From CBDDBK01 sp965225715 (GTDB taxonomy: Bacteria; Bacteroidota; Bacteroidia; Cytophagales; Flammeovirgaceae), in the NCBI GenBank assembly GCA_965225715.1, contig CBDDBK010000004.1:124001-188000 (forward strand): a stretch of 64,000 bases of DNA. The letters run 5' to 3'. Position numbers and translations under genes: made by a program. Positions 16,118 through 25,257 of the stretch are shown in pieces (the first letter of the stretch is position 1; every line of letters starts with the position of its first letter). Under the pieces are notes generated by a model, which was given only the letters and a program-made list of their open reading frames with translations, did not search any database and was not told the DNA's origin.

Positions 16118-18703
16118 TTAATTAGTATTCGTTGCAATAAGAGAACCAAAAAAAAGAGCGTTTAAAAAAGTTTTATTCGTTCCATACCAAAAAGCCCGAA
16201 AATTAGGATTATCAGAAAAAGAAATGATTCGTCCACTTCCATAGCTACTAACTATAATACTTGGTTTTAAACTGAGCTGTTTTATAAAACCATCTGGAAC
16301 ATAACCACTTAAAAGTGGTTTAGCAATATAATTAAGGGGCACAGAATAACTGTCTTTATAAAAATTAAAAATATTTAGATGATTTTTGAAAACAGGTAAT
16401 AAACTTTTTTTATATCCCCATCCTAAAGGGTGTGTAATATCTATATAGGTTTGAAAAATACTTCCACCTAACCTTTTAGCACCCAAATCTCTACTCAAAT
16501 TATTATAAATAAAATTTAAAGTTTTAGTTGGAACAAAAGTTTGAATTTCCACATCTAATAACTTTTGAGCTACAAGCCAGTTGTTAGCAAATTTTGTAGC
16601 AATAATTGTTCTTTTTCCACTTCTAAGCCAACTTTTTATGTTGTTTACAACGGCAGAAGAAAAATTATAATTACCATCAACAAGAATTAAAGTATTATAA
16701 TAGGAAAGGTTAACTTTTTCAAGTCGTTCTTGTCTGACTATGGTTACAGGAATATCAAACCGTTGGTCTAATAAATGCCAAACCTCGCCTGCTTCATATG
16801 GATTAATTCCATCACCAGCGATTAAAAGTACATGGGGTTTTTGAAGAATTTCAAAATTTGGACTCCCTATATCTATACCTTCATTTGCTAATCCTTTATC
16901 AATACCATAAATATTGATACCGTTTTCAAATGCTATTTTTTTAAGAAGAGTTTTTACCGAAGCTCGTTTGTTTTCTTTTTGAATGCCTAAAGGAATAAAA
17001 ATGCTACCGTAGTCAAATACTTTTAAGCCTTCAATAGTCTGAAAAACCCCCCTTTTTTTAGCAACTGTAGCTTTTATACCAGCTTTTAAAAGTTGATACA
17101 AAGCTTTAGGACTGTAATAACTATGCCATTCAAATGCAAATCCAATAGCATTTTCAGAAGCATAAAGCTGTCCTTTTGGTGAGTTAATATTTTCTATTTC
17201 TTTACCTTTAACATCTAACTTTTTGTCTATTTTGGCGTATGGTATATTAAAAGCTAAAGGAAAAGTCCAAGTAGAAATATCATAAAAAATACTGTCTTGA
17301 AAGCTTACTTGGGTTTCAAAAATAGTTTTAATCATTTTATATTGTTTTTGATTAAAAGGTACAAAATAGGCTTCATCTTTTTTGAAAATATGACCTTCTA
17401 AGGACAAGTTTTTAGAAAGATTATAAACCTTAATTTGGTGCCTTTGTAAAAGTTTTAAAAATTTATAATTAATCGTTTTATTATATTCATCTCCAAATAC
17501 AAAACCAGATTTTTTTTCTTCATGACTTTTTTCAAGCGCTTCTCTATAAAATTTTTGTTGATAATTTAAAAATTCGTCTTTATGTTCAAAACTACCTTTA
17601 AGCGTAGATAAAGAAGCAATTAAGTGATTTCTTATAGCAAAAGGAAAAGTTAATATACCATAAGGATTTCGAATTTTATGGCCTTCTGAGCTGGCTTGTT
17701 CAAATAAAATACCCACAGCGCCGTGTAAATCTGGGTAAGTAGAACCTTTACCATAATAAAAATCATCAAAAGTTTCTTTGGTATAATATAAAGAACCAAC
17801 TGCATCTAAAGCTTCAGCATGGTAGGTAGCTAAAGTTTGAGTTAATAAAACATTTTCGTCAGGGGTAAGTGGATTTTTACGCGTAGGCACACCGGGTTGG
17901 AAGAAAAAAGTTCTGTTATGACCCATTTCATGATGATCAGTCAAAACATTTGGCTGCCAGTAATGAAATTTTTTAAGTCTTCCTTGTGATTCAGGTAATT
18001 GAGCTGGTAACCAATCGCGATTTAAATCAAACCAATAATGATTGGTTCTCCCCGAAGGCCAAAGTTGATGATGAGGGCGATGATTTGGATCACCTTCATG
18101 AGAAAAACTTTTATTTGAGTTAACCCAATTTGCAAAACGATCCAAGCCATCCGGATTAATAGAAGGATCTATCAAAATAATACCTTCCTTTAACCATTTT
18201 AAAACAGTTTCATCATTAGATGCGGCCAAATAATAAGCGATCAATAAAGCAGCATTACTTCCGCTGGGTTCATCGCCATGGACACTGTAACCCAGCCAAG
18301 TTACTAAAGGTACATCATCAAGAGATGTTTTTTTGCCTTCTATCCAATCTGAATGATTTTTATGGAGTGTATCAAGTTGATCTATATTTTCAGGAGAACT
18401 TATTATTAGCAAAAGAAGCCGCCTATTTTCAAAAGTTCGTCCATAGTCTTCAATCTTTATACGAGATGACTTTTCAGCTAATAGTGATAAATAAGCAACC
18501 AATTGATCATGACGCACATGCCATTGACCAGGGTTTGAACCTAAAAATTGAGCTGGAGATGGAATAGATGGATTTAAATTCTTAGCTTTTTGATTAAAAA
18601 AGTAACTCAAATCAGCTTTTTGAGAATGACAATAAATTTGCTGGAAAAGTGTAAAAGCTACAGAGATAAAAAGAATATTTATTTTTTTCATGAAGCTAAT
18701 CAA
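16118..18703 (-). CDS. M14-family zinc carboxypeptidase, secreted
   Basis: An exported metallopeptidase of up to 861 residues. The likelier start is the fifth codon (MKKINILFISVAF), which begins a clean signal peptide. The zinc ligands HxxE are in YSVHGDEPSGS near residue 140, and a downstream histidine candidate is in LTDHHEMGHN near residue 260. LIDPSINPDGLDRF is another family hallmark. The catalytic part occupies roughly residues 50-380; the remaining C-terminal half looks like a glutamine-amidotransferase-like fold (VLLIAGDGINPYEAGEVWHL) as in large Bacteroidota M14 proteins. The barrel gene follows closely. Confidence 0.88.
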   Translation of the reverse strand: MISFMKKINILFISVAFTLFQQIYCHSQKADLSYFFNQKAKNLNPSIPSPAQFLGSNPGQWHVRHDQLVAYLSLLAEKSSRIKIEDYGRTFENRRLLLLIISSPENIDQLDTLHKNHSDWIEGKKTSLDDVPLVTWLGYSVHGDEPSGSNAALLIAYYLAASNDETVLKWLKEGIILIDPSINPDGLDRFANWVNSNKSFSHEGDPNHRPHHQLWPSGRTNHYWFDLNRDWLPAQLPESQGRLKKFHYWQPNVLTDHHEMGHNRTFFFQPGVPTRKNPLTPDENVLLTQTLATYHAEALDAVGSLYYTKETFDDFYYGKGSTYPDLHGAVGILFEQASSEGHKIRNPYGILTFPFAIRNHLIASLSTLKGSFEHKDEFLNYQQKFYREALEKSHEEKKSGFVFGDEYNKTINYKFLKLLQRHQIKVYNLSKNLSLEGHIFKKDEAYFVPFNQKQYKMIKTIFETQVSFQDSIFYDISTWTFPLAFNIPYAKIDKKLDVKGKEIENINSPKGQLYASENAIGFAFEWHSYYSPKALYQLLKAGIKATVAKKRGVFQTIEGLKVFDYGSIFIPLGIQKENKRASVKTLLKKIAFENGINIYGIDKGLANEGIDIGSPNFEILQKPHVLLIAGDGINPYEAGEVWHLLDQRFDIPVTIVRQERLEKVNLSYYNTLILVDGNYNFSSAVVNNIKSWLRSGKRTIIATKFANNWLVAQKLLDVEIQTFVPTKTLNFIYNNLSRDLGAKRLGGSIFQTYIDITHPLGWGYKKSLLPVFKNHLNIFNFYKDSYSVPLNYIAKPLLSGYVPDGFIKQLSLKPSIIVSSYGSGRIISFSDNPNFRAFWYGTNKTFLNALFFGSLIATNTN

Positions 18704-18917
18704 TTTTTGATTTAAAAAATATAACTTTGGAAACTCAAGTTTAATATTAAAACTGCATAAAACCTATTTTTTAATTGCAATTAAAAAAAGGAAAATTATT
18801 TATTATTTTTTCTAAACTATATGGAACCATAGTTATTTGCCTCAATATCAGAAATATTTTTTAATCCTAATTTTTACAACACCACCCATATTTATTATTT
18901 TTAAACTTAATAATTTA

Positions 18918-19361
18918 ATGAGAAAAATAAATTTAATACTCTTATTTTCAATGATTTTATTTGTATCATTTTCTCAACAAAGTATAGAAGGTACTTGGAA
19001 AACTATTGATGATGAAACAGGAGAAGCTAAAAGTTATATCAAAATATATAAGGGAAAAAATAATTTCTATTATGGTAAAATTATTAAATTATTAAATAGG
19101 ACATTAGAAAACTCTGACCCTTCCTGTGATCAATGTCCTAAAAGTGACCCCCGCTATCGTCAAAAAGTTATAGGTATGGTTATTTTAGAAAATCTTGTTA
19201 AAAACGGAAAAAAATGGGAAGGCGGGAAAATATTAGATCCTAAGAGTGGAAAAATTTATTCTTGTAAATCTTGGCTTAAAGATAAAAATACACTCTATAT
19301 GAGAGCTTATGTAGGCTATTTTTTTAGAACTCAAACTTGGATACGTATTAAAAATGAATGA
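18918..19361 (+). CDS. DUF2147 family exported protein
   Basis: A 147-residue secreted protein starting MRKINLILLFSMILFVSFSQ, a signal peptide. The frame is open 27 codons upstream, but that extension gives a second hydrophobic segment and is unlikely to be translated. The mature part matches DUF2147: GTWKTIDDETGEAKSYIKIY, then GKIIKLLN, and a C-terminal LYMRAYVGYFFRTQTWIR. Two CxxC-like cysteines (DPSCDQCPKSDP) sit in the middle. The biochemical function of the family is unknown. Confidence 0.82.
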   Translation: MRKINLILLFSMILFVSFSQQSIEGTWKTIDDETGEAKSYIKIYKGKNNFYYGKIIKLLNRTLENSDPSCDQCPKSDPRYRQKVIGMVILENLVKNGKKWEGGKILDPKSGKIYSCKSWLKDKNTLYMRAYVGYFFRTQTWIRIKNE

Positions 19362-19626
19362 TTTCAAATCCATATAAATGAAGTTGTTTACAAATTAAAA
19401 AAATTTAAAAACATTTAGTATCAATAATTTATGAGTACAACAATATTTTTAATTTAGATAATTATTGCAGGCTATTAAACGTAATTTTTTAAAACTTGAA
19501 AACTAAAGTCTCTGATAATCAGATTATTAAAAAAATATATTCTTTAAAAATGCTTAACAGATTAGCATTTATTCAGTTTTAATTATCTTATTCTTATAAA
19601 ATTAAGATTGGATTTTAAAACTACAA

Positions 19627-19999
19627 CTATCTAAAAATCAATATATTAAATAAAAAATGAATTTGTAAACAACTTCCTATATAATTATGTTTCCTGTTTT
19701 CTAGTATTTTTAGATAATTAGAAATTTGCTTTGATGGCTCAGATTTATTTTTTATCTCTTTTTCAAGAGCTGATATTTTATTTTGACAATCAATAAACTG
19801 TTTTTGTAAAGAAGAAGTTTGCTTTTGATGGCTCAGATTTATTTTTGTCTCTTTGTTTGGATTCAATTGCCATACCATCTTTTTGGTTTTGGGTTTTCTT
19901 AGGGTTTGAATATTTATTCATTAGCCAGACTATCAAAAAACTAAGAGGAATTATTCCAAATACAATCACTAACAATACAATAAGCGTTTTCCTTTCCAT
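19627..19999 (-). pseudogene. Small membrane protein with coiled coil, frameshifted
   Basis: One frame from 19999 encodes MERKTLIVLLVIVFGIIPLS and one transmembrane helix, then a polar region up to NKSEPSK. At 19823-19826 a run of four A (coding strand) shifts the reading; removing one A gives EPSKQTSSLQKQFID and continues in the frame that ends at 19627, a coiled coil (ISALEKEIKNKSEPSKQ). The same motif occurs a second time with only three A (19730-19732), which shows what the ancestral spelling was. The family is not recognised. The frame may be rescued or truly lost. Confidence 0.5.
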
Positions 20000-20221
20000 T
20001 TCAAAAACCATCAGAATAAACATTTTAAAATACAGACAAAAAGAAAATTGCAGACACTTCCGCAATGCTTAATCAAAAAAATTAAAAAGTTCCCACTTTT
20101 TCAACTATATTTAGAAATAATTAATAGAGTAGGATAGGTTATTAAAAACTGTAGGAATTAAAAAGACAATCAAATATATTTTAAGTACTTGAAAAATTAA
20201 TGTGTTAAAGAGAGTATAGAA

Positions 20222-20809
20222 ATGGAAATAACCAAATTTAGTCAACTAAAAATCAATAAATTATATACTTATACAGATTATTTATCTTGGAAGTTTGAAG
20301 AGCGGGTTGAGCTGATTAAGGGCAAAGTTTTCAAGATGGCGGAGCCAAGTTCAGGGCATCAAAAAATAGCAGGTGGCTTGACAAGCGAAATTTATACATT
20401 CTTTAAAAATAAGCCTTGCGAGGTTTACCCTGCGCCTTTTGACGTTCGTTTACCCATACCCAAAGGTGACAAAGCCTATACGGTTGTCCAGCCTGATTTA
20501 TGTGTCATTTGTGATGAAAGTAAGATAGACAAGCGTGGGGCAAAAGGCGCACCCGATTTAGCGATAGAAATTGTATCTCCAGGAAACTCAAAAAGAGACC
20601 TCAAAGATAAGTTCGAAATCTATCAAGAGGCAGGCATAAAAGAATATTGGATAGTCCATCCTGAAGAGAAACATATATCTATTTTTTGCTTGAGTAAAGA
20701 AGGCAAGTATATTGGTTTGCAACCAATTACTGAAGATGATAAGATAAAATCAGCTTTATTCCCAGACCTTCAATTTGAGGCAAAGGATATTTTTTTTTTA
20801 AAGGCTTAG
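20222..20809 (+). CDS. Uma2 family protein (PD-(D/E)XK nuclease fold)
   Basis: A 195-residue Uma2 (DUF820) protein. Family motifs are WKFEERVELIKGKVFKMAEP near residue 21, FDVRLPIPKG near residue 75, and the core PDLAIEIVSPGNSKRDLKDK near residue 117, followed by YQEAGIKEYWIV. This pattern fits a restriction-endonuclease-like fold; the in vivo substrate is unknown. It is closely related to the Uma2 gene at 61132-61749 and more distantly to the triplet at 26430-28232. It stands alone. Confidence 0.88.
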   Translation: MEITKFSQLKINKLYTYTDYLSWKFEERVELIKGKVFKMAEPSSGHQKIAGGLTSEIYTFFKNKPCEVYPAPFDVRLPIPKGDKAYTVVQPDLCVICDESKIDKRGAKGAPDLAIEIVSPGNSKRDLKDKFEIYQEAGIKEYWIVHPEEKHISIFCLSKEGKYIGLQPITEDDKIKSALFPDLQFEAKDIFFLKA

Positions 20810-20834
20810 TTTATAGCATCGCTATTGTATATAA

Positions 20835-22187
20835 TTAGACAGATTTTGAACGCTTATAAGCAGAACATATTTTTTCAAAACGGATGATAAAACTCACAGA
20901 TGCTGATATTAAACCTACAATATATCCAATCCATACTCCAATAACTCCAATATCAAGGCTAAAAGTTACGAAGTAACCTACAGGAATACTGATAACCCAA
21001 TAAGATACTAAAGCTAATACAGTTGGTTTTCTCACATCGCCTACAGCACGTAAAGCTGCTAAAGAAACAGTTTGTAAACCGTCAAAAATTAAAAATATAG
21101 AAGCTATCATTAAAAGTTTAGAAGCTATATCAATGACTTCTTGTTCCTGAATAAAAAGCGATGGTAAAAAATCACTAAAAACGATAAAAAAAAATGACCA
21201 AAAAGCCATAAAAAAAACGACCATTTCTTGCAAACTGTTGCCCGCTATTTTCATGGCTTTATAATCTTTTTTGCCAAATTGGTTACTAACTCTAATGACA
21301 GCTGCTGCAGCAACACCTGTAGAAAGCATATAAACAAAAGCGCCTAAACTTAAAGCTATTTGATGGGCTGCTAAGGTTTCTTCACTTATCCAACCAACCA
21401 TAATACCACCACAAGAGAAAGCTAAAACCTCGGTTGTAAATTGAAAGCTTACAGGAATGCTTATTTTAGCAATTTTTAGTATAATAGATTTAGAAAAGCT
21501 ACTATAGATAGTAAAAACAATAATTTTTTTTAGTTTTTTACAATAAATAACATAAAACCCTAAGCTCAAAGCCATAAATATTCTGGCTATTAGGGTTGCA
21601 TAGCCAGCTCCCATAAGCCCAAAAGCAGGCGATCCAAATTTGCCATAAATGAATATATAATTTAAAATAATATTAAGGGCATTAGCTAATAAAGTACAAG
21701 TCATGACTGCTTTAGTCAAAGATATACTTTCACATAGAGACCTGAAAGTTAGGAAAAAAATAAACGGTAATAAGGAATAAACCATGACTTCAAAATAAGG
21801 AATCGCCATTGTAGTAACAGCTTTGGTTTGTCCCATGTAGTGCATCAAAAAAGATAAGGTAATAAGCCCAAAAACAATTAGAAAAGTTGCTAATATATTT
21901 ACTACAAAAGTGTTTTTCAATAGTTTACCTAAATATTTGGAATCTTTTGCCCCTACTGCTTGTCCCATCAAAGGGGTCGATCCATAAGAAAAGCCTATAA
22001 TAAGGACTAAAAAAACACTAAATACACTATTACTAAATGAACAAGCTGCCAAAGGTAGTGTTCCTAAAAAACCAACCATAGCATTATCAACAAGGGATAC
22101 CAATAGTTGTCCACCTTGGGATAAAATCACAGGATAAGCCAATGTGAAATTAGTCTTATATTGGTTTGTGTGGAGTTTAATTCTCAT
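20835..22187 (-). CDS. MATE family efflux transporter
   Basis: A 450-residue inner-membrane protein with about 12 hydrophobic segments. The N-terminal half shows YPVILSQGGQLLVSLVDNAM and ACSFSNSVFSVFLV; the second half repeats the fold with PVSFQFTTEVLAFSCGGIM. These features are typical of the DinF/NorM group, which export cationic compounds using a proton or sodium gradient. Substrate unknown. It converges on the Uma2 gene, 25 bp apart. Confidence 0.92.
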   Translation of the reverse strand: MRIKLHTNQYKTNFTLAYPVILSQGGQLLVSLVDNAMVGFLGTLPLAACSFSNSVFSVFLVLIIGFSYGSTPLMGQAVGAKDSKYLGKLLKNTFVVNILATFLIVFGLITLSFLMHYMGQTKAVTTMAIPYFEVMVYSLLPFIFFLTFRSLCESISLTKAVMTCTLLANALNIILNYIFIYGKFGSPAFGLMGAGYATLIARIFMALSLGFYVIYCKKLKKIIVFTIYSSFSKSIILKIAKISIPVSFQFTTEVLAFSCGGIMVGWISEETLAAHQIALSLGAFVYMLSTGVAAAAVIRVSNQFGKKDYKAMKIAGNSLQEMVVFFMAFWSFFFIVFSDFLPSLFIQEQEVIDIASKLLMIASIFLIFDGLQTVSLAALRAVGDVRKPTVLALVSYWVISIPVGYFVTFSLDIGVIGVWIGYIVGLISASVSFIIRFEKICSAYKRSKSV

Positions 22188-22344
22188 TCTTTTTTCATTT
22201 CTTACAGCTTGATTTTTATCTAAAAAAGTTGAGGTAAAATTAAAGAAATATTTAGAAATCAGTTCATGGTCTATCTAAATAAAGATAGCTAAAATAACTT
22301 TAATTATAGACCTAATAGTGTTGGAGAAAACATATCATTTAATA

Positions 22345-22430
22345 TAGGCTTGCCACTTGAAAAAAGGATTTTTGGAGTTTTTAACTCCTTGGTCATGAAG
22401 AACAAATTTTTCTGAAATAATAAAATATTA
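22345..22430 (+). repeat. Dispersed repeat, B type, diverged
   Basis: GCCACTTGAAAAAAGGATTT start followed by GGAGTTTTTAACTCC, TTGGTCATGAAGAAC and AAATAATAAAAT, aligned with the other B-type copies. Confidence 0.65.
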
Positions 22431-22474
22431 CATACTTGATTACTTAATCAGTTTTAAAAGATATAAATATAAGT

Positions 22475-22503
22475 TCGATATATAAATTAAAAACTATATT
22501 TGT
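22475..22503 (+). promoter_or_regulatory. Putative Bacteroidota promoter of the DUF3467 gene
   Basis: TATATTTG at 22496-22503 matches the Bacteroidota -7 consensus TAnnTTTG exactly. Seventeen bases upstream TTCG (22475-22478) could stand for the -33 TTTG. The box is about 50 bp before the start codon. Confidence 0.4.
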
Positions 22504-22554
22504 GGGTTGAAAGTAAAAATATCCTATTGACTATATAAGTTAAAGATTTATAAT

Positions 22555-22932
22555 ATGAGCGAAAAAGTTAGTTTAAAAACGAATATAAAGGAGGGTGTAA
22601 AAAAAAATAAACAAGAAAAAAAAGAATCTCCCATCACGATTTCAGCTAAAATAGCCAATGGTGTTTATGCTAATTTTAATGCTGTTACTCATACCAATGC
22701 AGATGTTGTTTTAGATTTTATTCATTTAGTACCTGGTGCTGCTAAAGCAAAAGTTAAAGCGCGTGTTATTATAGCACCTAGTACAGCTAAAAATTTGATA
22801 AAAGATTTGGAGGAAGCTTTAGAGAATTATGAAAAACAATATAACGATTCAACCTCTAGTGCTATTGCTACAACTAAAAAAGAAATTGTTAGCTATCCTC
22901 TTAACTTTGGTAATATAGAAGGACAGGCTTAA
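22555..22932 (+). CDS. DUF3467 family protein
   Basis: A 125-residue cytosolic protein. The DUF3467 core runs from about residue 30 (ISAKIANGVYANFNAVTHTN) through DVVLDFIHLVPGA and ARVIIAPSTAKNLIKDLEEA. The N-terminus is lysine-rich. Many Bacteroidota encode this small protein, but its role is unknown. It overlaps the end of the convergent guanylyltransferase gene by four bases. Confidence 0.85.
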   Translation: MSEKVSLKTNIKEGVKKNKQEKKESPITISAKIANGVYANFNAVTHTNADVVLDFIHLVPGAAKAKVKARVIIAPSTAKNLIKDLEEALENYEKQYNDSTSSAIATTKKEIVSYPLNFGNIEGQA

Positions 22933-24026
22933 GAAAATTTAGGGTTCTTCTTTTGAGCATCTTTATAAAATTCTTTTAATTTTTGTTCATCTTTACGATC
23001 TGAAATGAGTAAGACATTATCTTTTTCGGCTACAATAAAATTTTGTAAACCATTTAAAACAACTAGTCTATCTTTGGGCGTTTTGACTATGCAATTATTA
23101 GTATCATAGGTTATTATAGTACCATCTAAAACATTATTATCTTTATTTTTTTTTATAGTATCGAAAAGGGTATTCCAAGCGCCTAAATCTGACCAATCAA
23201 AGTGGCAAGGCAAAACATAAACATGAAAAGGATTAATCCCAGATCCGAGTAAAATCCTTTCCATGATAGCATAATCAATAGATATATTGGGACTAGTATA
23301 AAAAGCTTTTTCTAAAGGTTCTGCTTCTTTTTCTGTAAAAAACACAGAACTTAGTTCATTGAATAAATTAGCCATCTCAGGATATAATTGATTAAAAACA
23401 TGCACAATAGTCCGAACATTCCAACAAAAAATGCCTGCATTCCATAAAAAATCCCCGCTTTGAACAAAAGTTTCTGCCATTTTCTTACCCGGTTTTTCGG
23501 TAAAACTTTTAACTTTTAAAAGATCTTTAGAAGTCTCTGTTTTATCATATTGAATATAACCATATCCTGTATGTACTTGATTAGGTTTAATACCTAAAAT
23601 ACCTATAGAATTTGTATTTCTTGAAAAGAAAAGGCTTTTTTCTATGGCATTGATAAACGATTTTTCATCTTGAATAAGATGATCTGATGGACTAAAAACT
23701 AAATTGGCTTCAGGGTCTTTAGACCTAATTTTATAAGCAGCAAAAGCAATACTAGGTGCTGTATTTCTCATAATGGGTTCTAAAAAAACTTGTTCTGTTT
23801 TAAGATAAGGCAGCTGTTCTAAAACCAAATTCTTATAGGCTATATTTGTTAAAATAAAAACTTGTTCTTTAGGAACAAGTTTTAAAAACCTATCTACAGT
23901 AGCTTGTAATAAACTTTTGTTTGTACCGAGCAAATCTATAAATTGTTTGGGATAGCTTTTGCGACTATAAGGCCAAAAACGGGTGCCAATACCACCAGCC
24001 ATAATACAGACGTAAGTATTTTTCAT
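22929..24026 (-). CDS. manC: Mannose-1-phosphate guanylyltransferase
   Basis: A 365-residue nucleotidyltransferase that makes GDP-mannose from mannose-1-phosphate and GTP for polysaccharide and glycan synthesis. The signature is MAGGIGTRFWPYSRKSYPKQ at the N-terminus, with FSPSDHLIQDE near residue 115, FTEKPGKKMAE near residue 176 and WNAGIF near residue 195. The DWSDLGAWNTLFD motif is near residue 275. There is no C-terminal phosphomannose-isomerase domain, so it is the short form. A glycosyltransferase gene lies 1.2 kb away on the same strand. Confidence 0.93.
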   Translation of the reverse strand: MKNTYVCIMAGGIGTRFWPYSRKSYPKQFIDLLGTNKSLLQATVDRFLKLVPKEQVFILTNIAYKNLVLEQLPYLKTEQVFLEPIMRNTAPSIAFAAYKIRSKDPEANLVFSPSDHLIQDEKSFINAIEKSLFFSRNTNSIGILGIKPNQVHTGYGYIQYDKTETSKDLLKVKSFTEKPGKKMAETFVQSGDFLWNAGIFCWNVRTIVHVFNQLYPEMANLFNELSSVFFTEKEAEPLEKAFYTSPNISIDYAIMERILLGSGINPFHVYVLPCHFDWSDLGAWNTLFDTIKKNKDNNVLDGTIITYDTNNCIVKTPKDRLVVLNGLQNFIVAEKDNVLLISDRKDEQKLKEFYKDAQKKNPKFS

Positions 24027-24115
24027 TTATCTATTGTTCTTAATTATGTAGCTAATAATCATTAGGAATATTATTTGAGGTAAGAACCTTAATACCATTT
24101 AAGAAATTAATATAA

Positions 24116-24424
24116 TTATTTAAAAATAATATCCTTAATTTTATAGCCTTTCAAATTTGAATTAATCTTAGACAAGTAAGTTTCTTTGAGCATATACAGT
24201 TCATGCCGCAAAACCGAATATTTGATTTGGACATATAGGTAAGAGCCTTGTACATATACTTTTTGAGTATGCTTATTGATGATTTTGGTATTTAGTTTTT
24301 TCCAAGTAAAAACAGCAAATGCTTTTTGATAATCTTTTTCTTGAAAGGCACTTTCTTGGAAAAGATAGTCCACAGCTTTTGATATTTTTACAACATTCCC
24401 ATATCTTTCTTTTTTTTTTAACAT
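24116..24424 (-). CDS. DUF721 (DciA-like) protein
   Basis: A protein of about 102 residues if started at MLKKKERYGNVVKISK; an extension to 24457 would add a hydrophobic leader and is less likely. DUF721 features are the AVDYLFQESAF segment, then FTWKKLNTKI and a conserved LYVQIKYSVLRHELYMLK. DUF721 proteins include DciA, which helps load the replicative helicase in bacteria without DnaC; that role is inferred here. Confidence 0.75.
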   Translation of the reverse strand: MLKKKERYGNVVKISKAVDYLFQESAFQEKDYQKAFAVFTWKKLNTKIINKHTQKVYVQGSYLYVQIKYSVLRHELYMLKETYLSKINSNLKGYKIKDIIFK

Positions 24425-24505
24425 AAAACTGAATAATAATTGATTACAAATTATCAAAATTAAAACATTGAAAATAAATAAATTAATAGAAATAATTTAA
24501 AACAT

Positions 24506-25030
24506 CTAATTTCTAAAATCTTTAAAATATTTACTGAGTGTGTCTTGTAATTGGTCATAATGCCCATATCCATTATAAGCCGAATTTGTTATTATTTTTA
24601 ATTTGCTTTCATATTCCTGTTCCAATCTTTGATGTGTTATAATCTTTAGTGTATTTTCAAATAGTTCTTCAAAATAAATATAAAAATCTTCTCCAAAATC
24701 ACCCCCAAACTCATTTGCAATAGCTGTACATTCTTGTATGGCATATAAACATGTTTCAATATAGTATCTAATTGTTGTATTACTCTTTAATTCTTTAATA
24801 ATAATATCTATTTTTTTAATATCAAGGCCACCTTCCATTCTCGCGTTTGGATAAAGTGCCTTTCTGATTTTGGTTTTATATTTTGTAAGCAACTTTTCAT
24901 CTATTTCTCTTCCTTTAAACTTAATTTGATAGTAGTTTTTTACTAAGTCAAAACTGGAATAAAGTTCCTTTAAGTCGCCTCTTAATTGCTCAGCACTTTT
25001 AGAGTTGATATAATTTATAAAATTTTTCAT
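24506..25030 (-). CDS. Hypothetical protein, DUF6155-like
   Basis: A 174-residue, mostly helical cytosolic protein. The N-terminal AEQLRGDLKELYSSFDLVKN and the following YYQIKFKGREIDEKLLTKYK recall the DUF6155 family. It ends LQDTLSKYFKDFRN. No catalytic motif is seen. It precedes the DUF721 gene on the same strand, 82 bp apart. The family call is from memory of the pattern. Confidence 0.6.
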   Translation of the reverse strand: MKNFINYINSKSAEQLRGDLKELYSSFDLVKNYYQIKFKGREIDEKLLTKYKTKIRKALYPNARMEGGLDIKKIDIIIKELKSNTTIRYYIETCLYAIQECTAIANEFGGDFGEDFYIYFEELFENTLKIITHQRLEQEYESKLKIITNSAYNGYGHYDQLQDTLSKYFKDFRN

Positions 25031-25044
25031 GAATTATAGTAAAT

Positions 25045-25130
25045 TATATATTGAAAAAGAGTTTTCTAAGTATTTAAGTTATTGATAATAAGAAAAATAC
25101 TCTCTCCTTATGTTAATAACAAGGCTATAA
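25045..25130 (+). repeat. Dispersed repeat, degenerate copy
   Basis: TATATTGAAAAAGAGTTTTC, then TATTTAAGTTATTGATAAT and AACAAGGCTATAAATAG, aligned loosely with the repeat family. Confidence 0.4.
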
Positions 25131-25257
25131 ATAGAGTTGTTTTTCTATGTTTTCATTTACCCAAAGATAAATATATTTAAATAAGTAAATCTAATGATAT
25201 GGTTTTTTATATTTACTAGTTTAACTAATCTATTTTAAATATTTTATGATTAACCAT

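Larger units (their letters stand above)
22188..22554. other. Divergent intergenic region with a repeat and a promoter
   Basis: Lies between the MATE gene and the DUF3467 gene. It contains a B-type dispersed repeat (22345-22430) and a good -7 box at 22496. Confidence 0.5.
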
